From the NCBI GenBank assembly GCA_023954475.1, contig JAMLHW010000001.1:558001-622000 (forward strand): 64,000 bases of DNA, read 5' to 3'. The notes beneath the pieces are model-generated. The model was not told the DNA's origin, searched no databases, and saw only the letters and a program-made list of their open reading frames with translations. Shown here in pieces: positions 24,635 through 33,783 of the stretch. Positions within the stretch are counted from its first letter, which is position 1. Every line of letters begins with the position of its first letter. A program made the position numbers and the translations under genes. The stretch is from Anaerolineae bacterium (GTDB taxonomy: Bacteria; Chloroflexota; Anaerolineae; Promineifilales; Promineifilaceae).

Positions 24635-27600
24635 ATGACAAAGCAAATCTACAAATGGCAACGTTTCTGGCAGAAAAGAGGCTCCCAATCGAACAGACAA
24701 GACTCACTTGGATTCTTGTACAGAGTAAGCGATTTCGTTGACTCTACCTATGCTGGAGATAACGACGCTAAATTACTCGAAGAATTGCTGGACATACCAT
24801 GTCTGATACTGTTGGGTGAACCAGGTATGGGAAAGAGCTTCATACTGTCTCAAGTTTACGACAAACTCACACAAGATACCGAGTATGGTAAATGCGAATG
24901 GTTGAACTTACGTGATTATTCAGGCGTCAAAGATATCATTGATTCGCTATTCATAGATAATCCGGTGTTTGATGAGTGGGTAAGAGGGAATTTCACGCTT
25001 CATTTGTTCTTTGATAGCTTGGATGAATCTCCGATCTCATCCGATACGTTGGGCAGGCAGTTACATCGCATAATTGAACGATATTCTGACAAGCTTTCAG
25101 ATATTCGATTGTGGATCGCTTGCCGGATAGTCGATTGGCCTATTGAGATGGAAACACATCTCCAAGCGATATGGGGCAAGGACAATGTGCAAGCTTACGA
25201 GCTAGCTCCTCTTCGTAGACAGGATATCGAACTAGCATTGCAAGCGAATGACATCAATTCTGATGTATTCTGGCGAGAGGTTAGCAACGCCGATGTCGAT
25301 TCCTTTGTTGCGCGTCCGATTACGCTGGATTTCTTGCTTAACGAGTTTCAACGCGAAGGTGCCAGACAACTGCCGACATCGAAGTATTCTCTCTACAAGT
25401 CTGGTTGTTTGAAGCTTTGCCGGGAGGCTCCCGATGACCAGCATCGTCGAAGAGAGCTAGAACCAGAACAGAGATTTGAGATTGCAGCCCGCATCGCCGC
25501 TTATACGATATTTTGCTTCAGAAGTGGTGTTAATCTAGCTGGGCCTCCAATTCACGACAACACCTTCCTGGAATTGCGTTCTGTTGTGGGAGAGACCGAA
25601 ACTATATTCGATTTCTATTTTCCAGTGTATGAGGCCGACGTTCGAGAAACCTTGGAAATGCCACTCTTTTCTGGTGGTGATGTTCGATCATGGACTCATC
25701 AAACCTATGCTGAGTTTTTGGCTGCACATTATGTGGTCAATCGTCTTGAAACGAAGCAGATCATAGATTTGCTTTATCATCCGTCAGGTAAGTTGGTCCC
25801 ACAATTGCGCGGAGTAGCCGCCTGGATCTCGTCACTGAATCACGAAATACTTGGTTCGATTCTCGATTCCGATCCCGAAGTGCTGCTTATGGGGGATACT
25901 GCGCCTGAATCAGAACTGCGACAGCGTATTCTGCAATCACTTCTGCAAGAAATAAATCTCAACATCTACCGGCGCTTGCAGGACAAACATTTCCGCAGGT
26001 TGAAATACCCGACAATGAATGTTGATCTGGATCATGTTCTTGCTGACAAGACCTGTTCTTACATTGCAAGAGTAGTAGCGGTACAGATCGCGATTGAGTG
26101 TGAGGTCACCGAATTAGTTGAGCGGCTAACGATTATCGCCCTTGATGATTCTGAGGAGGTTGTAACGAGAAGCCGAGCATCTCATGGTGTCATGAAACTT
26201 GGCACAAGAGATGAAAAGTCAAAGCTAAAACCTCTTGCCTTCCTGTCGCTTGCTAAGAACAGAGATTTGGGTGAGTTGAAAATTGATGGCATACGAGCGA
26301 CATGGCCACACGCACTCACCTTGACCGAACTATTTGAATGTCTGGAAGCGATCCCGAGAGGTTCTTTAATTGATACCTACTCGACCAAAGATTGGACTTC
26401 CCTAATCCTTCCGCATCTAACATCTGAGAATATTCACATAGCGTTTCATTGGTTGCAGCAGCAGAATTGGACAAATGGCGACTTACTAATCGAAATGGGG
26501 CGGTTGGTGGACGGCATTCTTGAGCAAGGATGGAATCTGCTTGATCAACCTGGTGTGTTGCCTCATTTCGCAGACCTCGTGCTAGCAATGTGGGATCAAG
26601 GTGCTGATGTGTTGATCGAGCGGTCTGGGAAACGATATTTTACAAGCTACGGAAACCGCCACCAAACTGGAGTGACAAGGGAAATGGCGCTTGCGGACTC
26701 TGCAAGACGGTATCTGCTCTTCGAAGGTATTTTGGCGAAGATCGGTCTTGAACCTGAAACTGTTTATAAATACGCCTATCGCTTTGTTCATGATTTACCT
26801 TTGATGTCACGAAATGATTTGGACTTTCTGATTTCGAACTATGACTTAGCGGAATTAGCTGAAACGAAAGCCCTAATCGCCAACATAATTCAGCGATTAC
26901 TAAATGTTAATGATCCAGAGCTGTTTCAAATAGCATGGAAAATCAAGGAAACAAATGAGGATCTTTGGAAAGCACTTGGGATTGTTCTGTTTGTAGAATT
27001 ATCATCTGAGTCCGCTCATAAGCAACGCGAACTTTACAAGCAACAGCAAGAATGGGAAAAAGACATACTGCCTTCAGAAGAGATTGTAAAAGATCATCGG
27101 CCATCACCGTATAAATATGTGTCTACAGTGCTGCAACAGCAGAATCTCAATGCAAATTCATGGTGGATGATTAGCAGAGCACTCAAATGTGCTGAGGATT
27201 GGCACTACGATCTAGTAGATACTTTTGAGTCCGATGTAAGCAGGTTGCCCGTCTGGCAACAACTTAATGAGTCGCAGCAGTCATATTTCTTGGAATACGC
27301 AGGATACTATTTGCATGAATACAAGCTGAATCACCAAACTTGCCACTCGGACAGTTGGTGGCATAAGTACAATTGTATCTATTGGCCTATTGTGGCTGGT
27401 TGCCAAGCATTTTCCCATTTATGGCATCACAACACATTACAGACTGTCCCAGTTCACGTGATTAAAGACTGGGCTGCGGCCCTTTGCTATTATTTTTACC
27501 GAGCAAGTGATGTTACAAACGACGAAAGGAAGAATTGGCATATCGAGCATTTGATCCAGCTAAAACTGATCGCTCCTGAAGAATTCCACGAGACGATCCT

Positions 27601-28951
27601 CTGGATAGCTGATATTGAATGCAAGAGAGGTGCCTTTGCTGAGTTGCCAAGCACGCTTAAGAACTTTTGCGATGATTTGTTAGCTGAAGAGTTGCTGGTT
27701 CGTGTCGAGAATGGCTTGTTCCCTCAAGAACAGGTTGCGAGGTATTTGGATGTATTGTTACAATGTGCCCCAATACGAACACGAGAAAAGATTCGAAAAT
27801 GGTTTGTTATTATTGAACATGCGGTTGTTACTAATCAGGATTTTTTGAGGAGTGTCGGTTTTGCCCTTTTACAAAGCGAAGAGATTGAAGACGTAGAACT
27901 TGCCGTTGATCTCATGCTCCAGTTCCCTGAGGTCGGCAAGTCGCTCATTAACATACACAATTTGTGGAGAGATACTGTTTGGACACGAATCGAAGAATTG
28001 AAGTTGGCGAATCTCTATCTTTGGGTAAGAAACGAGCACCCTCCTGAAGATGATCCACCAGACGAATCACGTCCGGGTCGCATGACCAGGGTTACACCGG
28101 AACTAGCAGTTGCCAGATTTCGTGACAGTTTATTACGACATTTGGCTAATCGCGGAACAGATGAGGCGATCATTCAGATTCAGCGCATTAGTGAAGTTCT
28201 GGCCATTAATCTCGATGAATATATGAATGATGCCCGAGAAACAATGTTGAATAAGACTTGGCAACCAATAGATCCTTCTCAACTAAAAGCGTTGTTGCAG
28301 AGTAATCAGATACGCTGGATCCGGACTGAGTCACAGCTTCTCGGTGTGATAGTGGATAAGCTAGAGCAATTGCAGTCTGAGTTACAGGGAAAGGAAAGGG
28401 CAACTTCCAGTTCGATTGATCTATGGAACGAGTCTCGGAAAACGATTGACAACAATGGGTGCAATAGGCGCACTACCTTAAGAACGCCAAAAGATGAAAA
28501 CCGACTGTCTGACTACATCGAACGATTTCTGACAAGAGAATTGAAGCAAAAAAAGGTGTTAGTTGATCGTGAGGTTCAGGTCGAGCGAGGAAACTTTACT
28601 GATATATTGATAGAGACATTCCCTGAAGGTTTGGAGCGGGATTCTAGCGCGTCCATAGCTGTAATCATCGAAGTCAAAGGTGATTGGCATACTGATGTTT
28701 ACAAGGCAATGAGAGAGCAATTGGCGGATCGTTATCTTGCTCCAAAAGGAATGCATCATGGAGTGTACTTGGTAGGGAAATTCTTTTGCTCACAATGGGA
28801 TAATGAAGATGATCTCAGCCGCTGGGAAGCAAGCCAACGTCACAATTCACGTGATCTTGTTGGAGTCTTGTCTTCCCAAGCAGAAGATTTGAGTCGTCAG
28901 CACTTCAACATCGCTTTGATTGTTCTGGATTGTACATTACCTGAATCGTAG
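24635..28951 (+). CDS. NACHT/STAND NTPase with C-terminal PD-(D/E)xK nuclease, putative defence protein
   Basis: A single 1438-residue protein. The NTPase core has Walker A LLGEPGMGKS (residues 61-68), a NACHT-type Walker B LFFDSLDE (about 124-131) and a sensor segment LWIACRIVDW (about 159-168). Residues about 250-1250 are mostly helical and probably act as the sensor, with no recognisable repeat. The C-terminus, from about residue 1285, is a restriction-endonuclease-like fold with Asp1323 in NFTDILIE and Glu1346/Lys1348 in VIIEVKGDW, the D-(n)-ExK catalytic triad. The gene is visibly richer in A/T than its neighbours, lacks the TCGGCCGA octamer and has no ribosome site, all signs of acquisition. 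NACHT/STAND proteins that carry nucleases serve in antiphage immunity by abortive DNA cleavage; that role here is inference. No partner gene is adjacent. Confidence 0.85.
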   Translation: MTKQIYKWQRFWQKRGSQSNRQDSLGFLYRVSDFVDSTYAGDNDAKLLEELLDIPCLILLGEPGMGKSFILSQVYDKLTQDTEYGKCEWLNLRDYSGVKDIIDSLFIDNPVFDEWVRGNFTLHLFFDSLDESPISSDTLGRQLHRIIERYSDKLSDIRLWIACRIVDWPIEMETHLQAIWGKDNVQAYELAPLRRQDIELALQANDINSDVFWREVSNADVDSFVARPITLDFLLNEFQREGARQLPTSKYSLYKSGCLKLCREAPDDQHRRRELEPEQRFEIAARIAAYTIFCFRSGVNLAGPPIHDNTFLELRSVVGETETIFDFYFPVYEADVRETLEMPLFSGGDVRSWTHQTYAEFLAAHYVVNRLETKQIIDLLYHPSGKLVPQLRGVAAWISSLNHEILGSILDSDPEVLLMGDTAPESELRQRILQSLLQEINLNIYRRLQDKHFRRLKYPTMNVDLDHVLADKTCSYIARVVAVQIAIECEVTELVERLTIIALDDSEEVVTRSRASHGVMKLGTRDEKSKLKPLAFLSLAKNRDLGELKIDGIRATWPHALTLTELFECLEAIPRGSLIDTYSTKDWTSLILPHLTSENIHIAFHWLQQQNWTNGDLLIEMGRLVDGILEQGWNLLDQPGVLPHFADLVLAMWDQGADVLIERSGKRYFTSYGNRHQTGVTREMALADSARRYLLFEGILAKIGLEPETVYKYAYRFVHDLPLMSRNDLDFLISNYDLAELAETKALIANIIQRLLNVNDPELFQIAWKIKETNEDLWKALGIVLFVELSSESAHKQRELYKQQQEWEKDILPSEEIVKDHRPSPYKYVSTVLQQQNLNANSWWMISRALKCAEDWHYDLVDTFESDVSRLPVWQQLNESQQSYFLEYAGYYLHEYKLNHQTCHSDSWWHKYNCIYWPIVAGCQAFSHLWHHNTLQTVPVHVIKDWAAALCYYFYRASDVTNDERKNWHIEHLIQLKLIAPEEFHETILWIADIECKRGAFAELPSTLKNFCDDLLAEELLVRVENGLFPQEQVARYLDVLLQCAPIRTREKIRKWFVIIEHAVVTNQDFLRSVGFALLQSEEIEDVELAVDLMLQFPEVGKSLINIHNLWRDTVWTRIEELKLANLYLWVRNEHPPEDDPPDESRPGRMTRVTPELAVARFRDSLLRHLANRGTDEAIIQIQRISEVLAINLDEYMNDARETMLNKTWQPIDPSQLKALLQSNQIRWIRTESQLLGVIVDKLEQLQSELQGKERATSSSIDLWNESRKTIDNNGCNRRTTLRTPKDENRLSDYIERFLTRELKQKKVLVDREVQVERGNFTDILIETFPEGLERDSSASIAVIIEVKGDWHTDVYKAMREQLADRYLAPKGMHHGVYLVGKFFCSQWDNEDDLSRWEASQRHNSRDLVGVLSSQAEDLSRQHFNIALIVLDCTLPES

Positions 28952-28962
28952 GATGTTTGCAT

Positions 28963-31227
28963 TCACTCACGACTTTTAGTTTGGGAGAACAAGAGGAGTA
29001 GAAGCAAAATTACTACACAGGTTAGTAGCGAAACGAGTATCGCAATTTTCCAGACAGGTGGACGGAACTGCATGGCGACGGTGTGTTGGCCTGCTTCGAG
29101 GTAAATAGCCCGGAAAGCGGTGTTGGCTTTCAGGATTTCGGCCGATTCCCCGTTCACCGTCGCCTGCCAATGCGGATAGTACATGTCGCTGAGCAAGAGA
29201 TAACCCGGCGCATCTGTCTGCACATCAATTCTGACCTCATTGAGCCAGTACCCGACAACCTCAATCCGGTGCGCCGCCGGTTCCTGCTCCAGCGCAGCGC
29301 CGTCTGTCAAGTAAATGACCTGGTCCGGTGCGAAATCCGGCGCGTGAATGGCATCAAACACCGCCTGATCGTCGGCCAGCACTGTGGCGCGATACACCAT
29401 CATCACGCGTGGCAGGGCGCGGGTGTTGAGGTAAATGTCTACATTGGGATCATCGGCAAAGACGGGCACGAGAAAAGCTGTATCACCGGGCGGCTCTGTT
29501 TTGTCGGCAACGATGTATTTGACGCCGAGTAGATTGTACGGCGGCGATCCGCGATAACCGAGCGACTGCATGTAGACGTCGTAGTCGGAAAGTGCCAGCG
29601 GATTGAAAACGCCGCCGATGGCGTAGAGGCCGTGCAATTGTGCCGCGCTCGGCTGCCAAGCACCGGTCGCCGCGTCGATGCGGTTTAGTCCGGCGTTGGC
29701 CTGCAAAAATGTGGTTGCACTCTCGTTTTGGTAGCCGGTTGTAGGATCGTTGCGATCGATTTCGACCGATTGGCCGTTGGCGATCAATTCGGCCGAAACC
29801 AGACCCAACGCCAACCAACCAAACAATAGCGCCGGCAACCAGCCGATCAGCCGCAGCCAGACAAGCCCCCAACCCAGCGTCGCCGCCACCGCAAAACCTA
29901 CCACTGCCTGCTGCATTTGCTTTGCCGGGCCATCAACCTGTCCCATCAACCATACCAGACCCAGTACCATCCCAACTAGCATCCCACCCACAAGCACCCA
30001 ATCCCATCGTCTGCTTCTCTGCATGACCGCTGTGGTCAACCCATTTGCCGCAATTGCCGCTAGCAGCGCCACACAGAAATTGACCAACACGATAAACCGT
30101 GCCGGAACCTGAAACGGCAGTGCCAACGGCTCAAAAATCAGCCGGTGTGTCGCCGTGTTACTGCCCAACGCCAGCAGCAGAAAAAAGAGAGCGGCGACGA
30201 CAAAAAACAGATTGTGTCGTGTGCGGTAGCGCAGCACAGCGATCAGCGCTAGTAGCCATGGCATCACGCCGAGATAACCGACTTCGACGCGCGACCAATC
30301 ACCCCAGAAACTGAGTGCACCTCGGCCGAAAAAATTCGGTGCGGCAATGCCGGTCAATCCCAGCCACGGCAGCGAATAGTTGACTGATTGGGCATAGCTG
30401 AATGTGCCGCGCACTGTCTCGCTACGCAAAACGACAGCGGGCAGCACATTGACGGCAGCCAATCCGACGCCAATCAATCCGGCGACGGCCAACCAAGCCA
30501 GCGGATGCCATGTCCGGCCGATCAGAATGCAATATACGGCATAGATACCGAGGAAAAAGGCGATAAAAAACGTCATCTGACCGTGCCCGGCAAGGGTGCT
30601 GATGCCGATGAGGACGCCGCAAGCCAGTGACCACGCCAGGGATGCGGCAACGCGGTGGTGGAAGGATGGCGTGACGGCGCGATGGAATGACAGAAAGATC
30701 AGGGGCAACCAGGCGATGACGGCGATCAGGTTATAGTTGCCAACATGGGTGACGAACAGGTCGGAGAGCATGAAGGCGACAGCGGCGATCAGGGCGGGTA
30801 TCGGCCGAATTCGATCCCGATCGCGCCAGCCACGTGCGCACGCATACATGCCCACGCCGGCTAGAAAGATGTGCCCGACAACCAATCCTTCCAATGCCGC
30901 ATAGCTAAACGTCGGCCAAAGCACAAACAACAGCCAATTGATCGGATAAAACATTCCGTTCTGATTGTCGGCAATCAGCGGAAAACCGGCGTATTGGTGT
31001 GGATTCCACAGAGGGATTTCGCCATTGCTGATGCCGGCAGCGATAAAGCGATACATTGGGTAGAGGAATGAGACATTATCGCCGCCGCCGTGTGGCAGCC
31101 ATGCACCGCCAAACAATACCGGGCGAAAAAAAAGTGCAGTGATCAAGGCAATGAGCAGGATTGCTCCGCCGTCGCGCCAATATCGGCCGAAACGCAACGC
31201 GTCAGCCCGCGAAGTTACCGTTTGCAT
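28963..31227 (-). CDS. YfhO-like polytopic membrane protein
   Basis: A protein of about 754 residues with about 12 transmembrane helices followed by a C-terminal extracytoplasmic domain and a final helix (IAILVSLLTCVVILLLLLLF). Near the N-terminus GDNVSFLYPMYRF and later IPLWNPHQYAGFPL are typical of the YfhO/GT-C-like family, whose Bacillus member is needed for lipoteichoic acid glycosylation. The C-terminal ADMYYPHWQATVNGE-like segment (DMYYPHWQATVNG) is characteristic. I chose the ATG at 31227; TATAAT stands six bases before it, so the transcript is probably leaderless. Confidence 0.85.
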   Translation of the reverse strand: MQTVTSRADALRFGRYWRDGGAILLIALITALFFRPVLFGGAWLPHGGGDNVSFLYPMYRFIAAGISNGEIPLWNPHQYAGFPLIADNQNGMFYPINWLLFVLWPTFSYAALEGLVVGHIFLAGVGMYACARGWRDRDRIRPIPALIAAVAFMLSDLFVTHVGNYNLIAVIAWLPLIFLSFHRAVTPSFHHRVAASLAWSLACGVLIGISTLAGHGQMTFFIAFFLGIYAVYCILIGRTWHPLAWLAVAGLIGVGLAAVNVLPAVVLRSETVRGTFSYAQSVNYSLPWLGLTGIAAPNFFGRGALSFWGDWSRVEVGYLGVMPWLLALIAVLRYRTRHNLFFVVAALFFLLLALGSNTATHRLIFEPLALPFQVPARFIVLVNFCVALLAAIAANGLTTAVMQRSRRWDWVLVGGMLVGMVLGLVWLMGQVDGPAKQMQQAVVGFAVAATLGWGLVWLRLIGWLPALLFGWLALGLVSAELIANGQSVEIDRNDPTTGYQNESATTFLQANAGLNRIDAATGAWQPSAAQLHGLYAIGGVFNPLALSDYDVYMQSLGYRGSPPYNLLGVKYIVADKTEPPGDTAFLVPVFADDPNVDIYLNTRALPRVMMVYRATVLADDQAVFDAIHAPDFAPDQVIYLTDGAALEQEPAAHRIEVVGYWLNEVRIDVQTDAPGYLLLSDMYYPHWQATVNGESAEILKANTAFRAIYLEAGQHTVAMQFRPPVWKIAILVSLLTCVVILLLLLLFSQTKSRE

Positions 31228-31233
31228 GGGGCG

Positions 31234-31239
31234 ATTATA
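31234..31239 (-). promoter_or_regulatory. -10 hexamer of a probable leaderless promoter for the YfhO-like gene
   Basis: A perfect TATAAT on the minus strand ends six bases before the ATG at 31227. There is no good -35 hexamer. Confidence 0.5.
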
Positions 31240-31464
31240 GCGGATTGGCAACTGTTTGGCGTGGGTCAACCGTCCTGGCGCACCAGACAATTGACTGAGG
31301 TTTACGCATCGAATAGGTGTGATTTGATGTTTCCGTTGTCTTGCAGTCGATCAGTTTCGCGTGATATTCGTCCTGTCAGGTACAATTCGGCATGTACTAT
31401 TTGAATTGAAACGGCAAGCAGCCAATCATTTGAGCATGCGCACTACAAACAACATGGAAACGAC

Positions 31465-32508
31465 ATGATGCAGTTCGATGGCACAGAACACCCACACCGA
31501 CGGTTTAATCCCTTGACTGGCGAACATGTTCTCGTGTCGCCGCATCGCGCCAAACGTCCGTGGCAGGGTCAGCGCGAGAAAGCGGTTGACGAGACCAGAC
31601 CACGCTACGATCCGCTGTGTTATTTGTGCGCCGGCAATCAGCGCACCAGTGGTGAAATCAATCCGCAGTACGCCTTCACCCATGTCTTTACCAATGATTT
31701 TCCGGCCCTGCTGCCTGACACACCACCTGTCGATCAAGCGGTGTCCAGCTTACTGCAAATCGAACCGGTTCGGGGCACGTGTCGTGTGCTTTGTTTTTCG
31801 CCACGCCATGATTTGTCTCTGCCGCAAATGACGACGCATGAAATTCGCCATGTCGTCGATGCCTGGGCACAGGAATCGGCCGAATTGGGCAAAACATTTC
31901 GCTGGGTGCAGTTGTTTGAAAATAAAGGCGCGACAATGGGTTGCTCAATGCCCCATCCGCACGGCCAAATTTGGGCGCTCGACGCCCTACCGAATGAGGC
32001 GTTCAAAGAAGATAATCGGCAGCGCGACTACCTGAAACAAAACGGGCGCCCGTTGCTCCTCGACTATCTTGCAGTCGAAGTGGCGGCACGTGAACGGATC
32101 ATCGTTGAAAATGCGTCGTGGGTCGCCGTTGTGCCGTTTTGGGCGATATGGCCATTTGAATTATTGCTCCTGCCGCGCAGCCACGTATTGCGCGTGAATG
32201 ATTTAGCCGATTCTGAGCGCGACGATCTCGCTGACATTCTCAAGCGAATGTTGACGCGTTACGATAATTTGTTTGAAACGTCGTTCCCGTATTCGATGGG
32301 TTGGCACGGTGCACCGTTTGACGACGGCGAGAATTCACATTGGCAATTGCACGCTCACTTTTATCCGCCGCTGCTGCGGTCGGCAACCGTCAGGAAATTT
32401 ATGGTTGGCTTTGAGATGTTGGGCGAGGCACAGCGGGATTTATCGGCCGAACAGGCAGCCCAACGATTGCGCGATCTGTCTGAAGTGCATTACACGGAAC
32501 GCCTATAG
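31465..32508 (+). CDS. galT: Galactose-1-phosphate uridylyltransferase
   Basis: A Leloir-pathway enzyme that exchanges UMP between UDP-glucose and galactose 1-phosphate. The 347-residue length is normal. The zinc-binding CYLCAGN near residue 52, [10 protein letters not shown] near residue 73 and the active-site [10 protein letters not shown] (HxH nucleophile region, about residue 165) are all present. A second ATG codon follows directly at 31468, and either may be used. It is followed by galK after 60 bases. Confidence 0.95.
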   Translation: MMQFDGTEHPHRRFNPLTGEHVLVSPHRAKRPWQGQREKAVDETRPRYDPLCYLCAGNQRTSGEINPQYAFTHVFTNDFPALLPDTPPVDQAVSSLLQIEPVRGTCRVLCFSPRHDLSLPQMTTHEIRHVVDAWAQESAELGKTFRWVQLFENKGATMGCSMPHPHGQIWALDALPNEAFKEDNRQRDYLKQNGRPLLLDYLAVEVAARERIIVENASWVAVVPFWAIWPFELLLLPRSHVLRVNDLADSERDDLADILKRMLTRYDNLFETSFPYSMGWHGAPFDDGENSHWQLHAHFYPPLLRSATVRKFMVGFEMLGEAQRDLSAEQAAQRLRDLSEVHYTERL

Positions 32509-32568
32509 CACCCCCAAAGCCGCGAAACTGCCAGTAACTCAAAAACCATTTGCAACCCCTCCAAAAAC

Positions 32569-33711
32569 ATGAGCATTCAAGACACTATTATTCAAGCTTT
32601 TGTCGATCAATTCGATACAGAACCCACTTTCGTAATACGTGCACCCGGTCGCGTCAATCTGATAGGTGAGCATACCGACTATAACGATGGTTTCGTGCTG
32701 CCTATGGCAATTGACCGCGCCGTGTGGCTGGCAGTTCGCCCACGTGCCGCTGACCGTGTCTTTTTGCGTTCGCTGGAACAAGTGGAACCGACTGACTTTG
32801 CGCTCAATGCCATTCATCATACCAACGCAGGTTGGTCTGAATATGTCAAAGGCATGGCGTTCATGCTGCAACGGGCAGGCTATGATCTGCGTGGCTGGGA
32901 AGGGGTGATGAGCAGTGATGTGCCAATTGGATCGGGTTTGTCGTCTTCTGCTGCGCTGGAAATGGGCGTTGGCTGTGCGTTTGCTGCGGTGTCCGGATTT
33001 CCGTTCGATGGCGTAGAAATGGCCCAATTGGGTCAGAAAAACGAAAATGAATGGGTTGGTGCGAACACGGGCATTATGGATCAGATGATTTCTGCCAACG
33101 GTCGCGAAGGGTATGCCTTGCTGATCGATTGCCGCGATCTTTCCATGCGAGCTACGCCTCTGCCGTCTGACACGCTGGTCGTGATCATGGATACCAAAAC
33201 GCGTCACAGCCATACTGAATCCGGTTACAACGAGCGGCGTATGAGCTGTGAACGTGCCGCAGCTTTTTTCGGTGTCAGCCATTTGCGCGATGTCACCGTG
33301 GCGCAGGTTCAGCATGCCAAGTTGGAACTCGATGATGTAACATTGCGGCGTGCGCGGCATGTCGTGACCGAGAATCAGCGGGTTTTGGATGCGATAGCGG
33401 CGATGCGTATGGATGATCCGGTGACGCTGGGAAGGCTGATGAATGCCAGTCACGCCAGTTTGCGTGATGATTTTGAGGTGACGAATGACGCACTGGATGT
33501 GATGGCGATGTTGGCGCAGGCGACGCCGGGCTGTTATGGAGCACGGATGACAGGGGGCGGGTTTGGGGGATGCGCAGTGGCGTTGGTGCGGCGCGATTCG
33601 GCCGAAACCATCTCCACAACCGTTGCCCAACAATACGAAGCCGCTACCGGCCTGCAACCTGACATGTTTGTCACCACAGCCACAGCCGGCACGGCAATCA
33701 TCCAGTTATGA
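32569..33711 (+). CDS. galK: Galactokinase
   Basis: Phosphorylates galactose in the Leloir pathway. A GHMP kinase of 380 residues. The family signature GRVNLIGEHTDYNDGFVLPMAIDRA lies near residue 26, the ATP loop VPIGSGLSSSAALEM near 121, the catalytic-base region GIMDQMIS near 168 and the third motif MTGGGFGGCAVALV near 330. It forms an operon with galT; no epimerase gene is nearby. Confidence 0.96.
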   Translation: MSIQDTIIQAFVDQFDTEPTFVIRAPGRVNLIGEHTDYNDGFVLPMAIDRAVWLAVRPRAADRVFLRSLEQVEPTDFALNAIHHTNAGWSEYVKGMAFMLQRAGYDLRGWEGVMSSDVPIGSGLSSSAALEMGVGCAFAAVSGFPFDGVEMAQLGQKNENEWVGANTGIMDQMISANGREGYALLIDCRDLSMRATPLPSDTLVVIMDTKTRHSHTESGYNERRMSCERAAAFFGVSHLRDVTVAQVQHAKLELDDVTLRRARHVVTENQRVLDAIAAMRMDDPVTLGRLMNASHASLRDDFEVTNDALDVMAMLAQATPGCYGARMTGGGFGGCAVALVRRDSAETISTTVAQQYEAATGLQPDMFVTTATAGTAIIQL

Positions 33712-33783
33712 TCCGCGATTGACTGGCTATTCAGCGCATTCGGAGAGGGTAAGTCAGCGTTCGGGGGCGGTATCGAATTCGTG

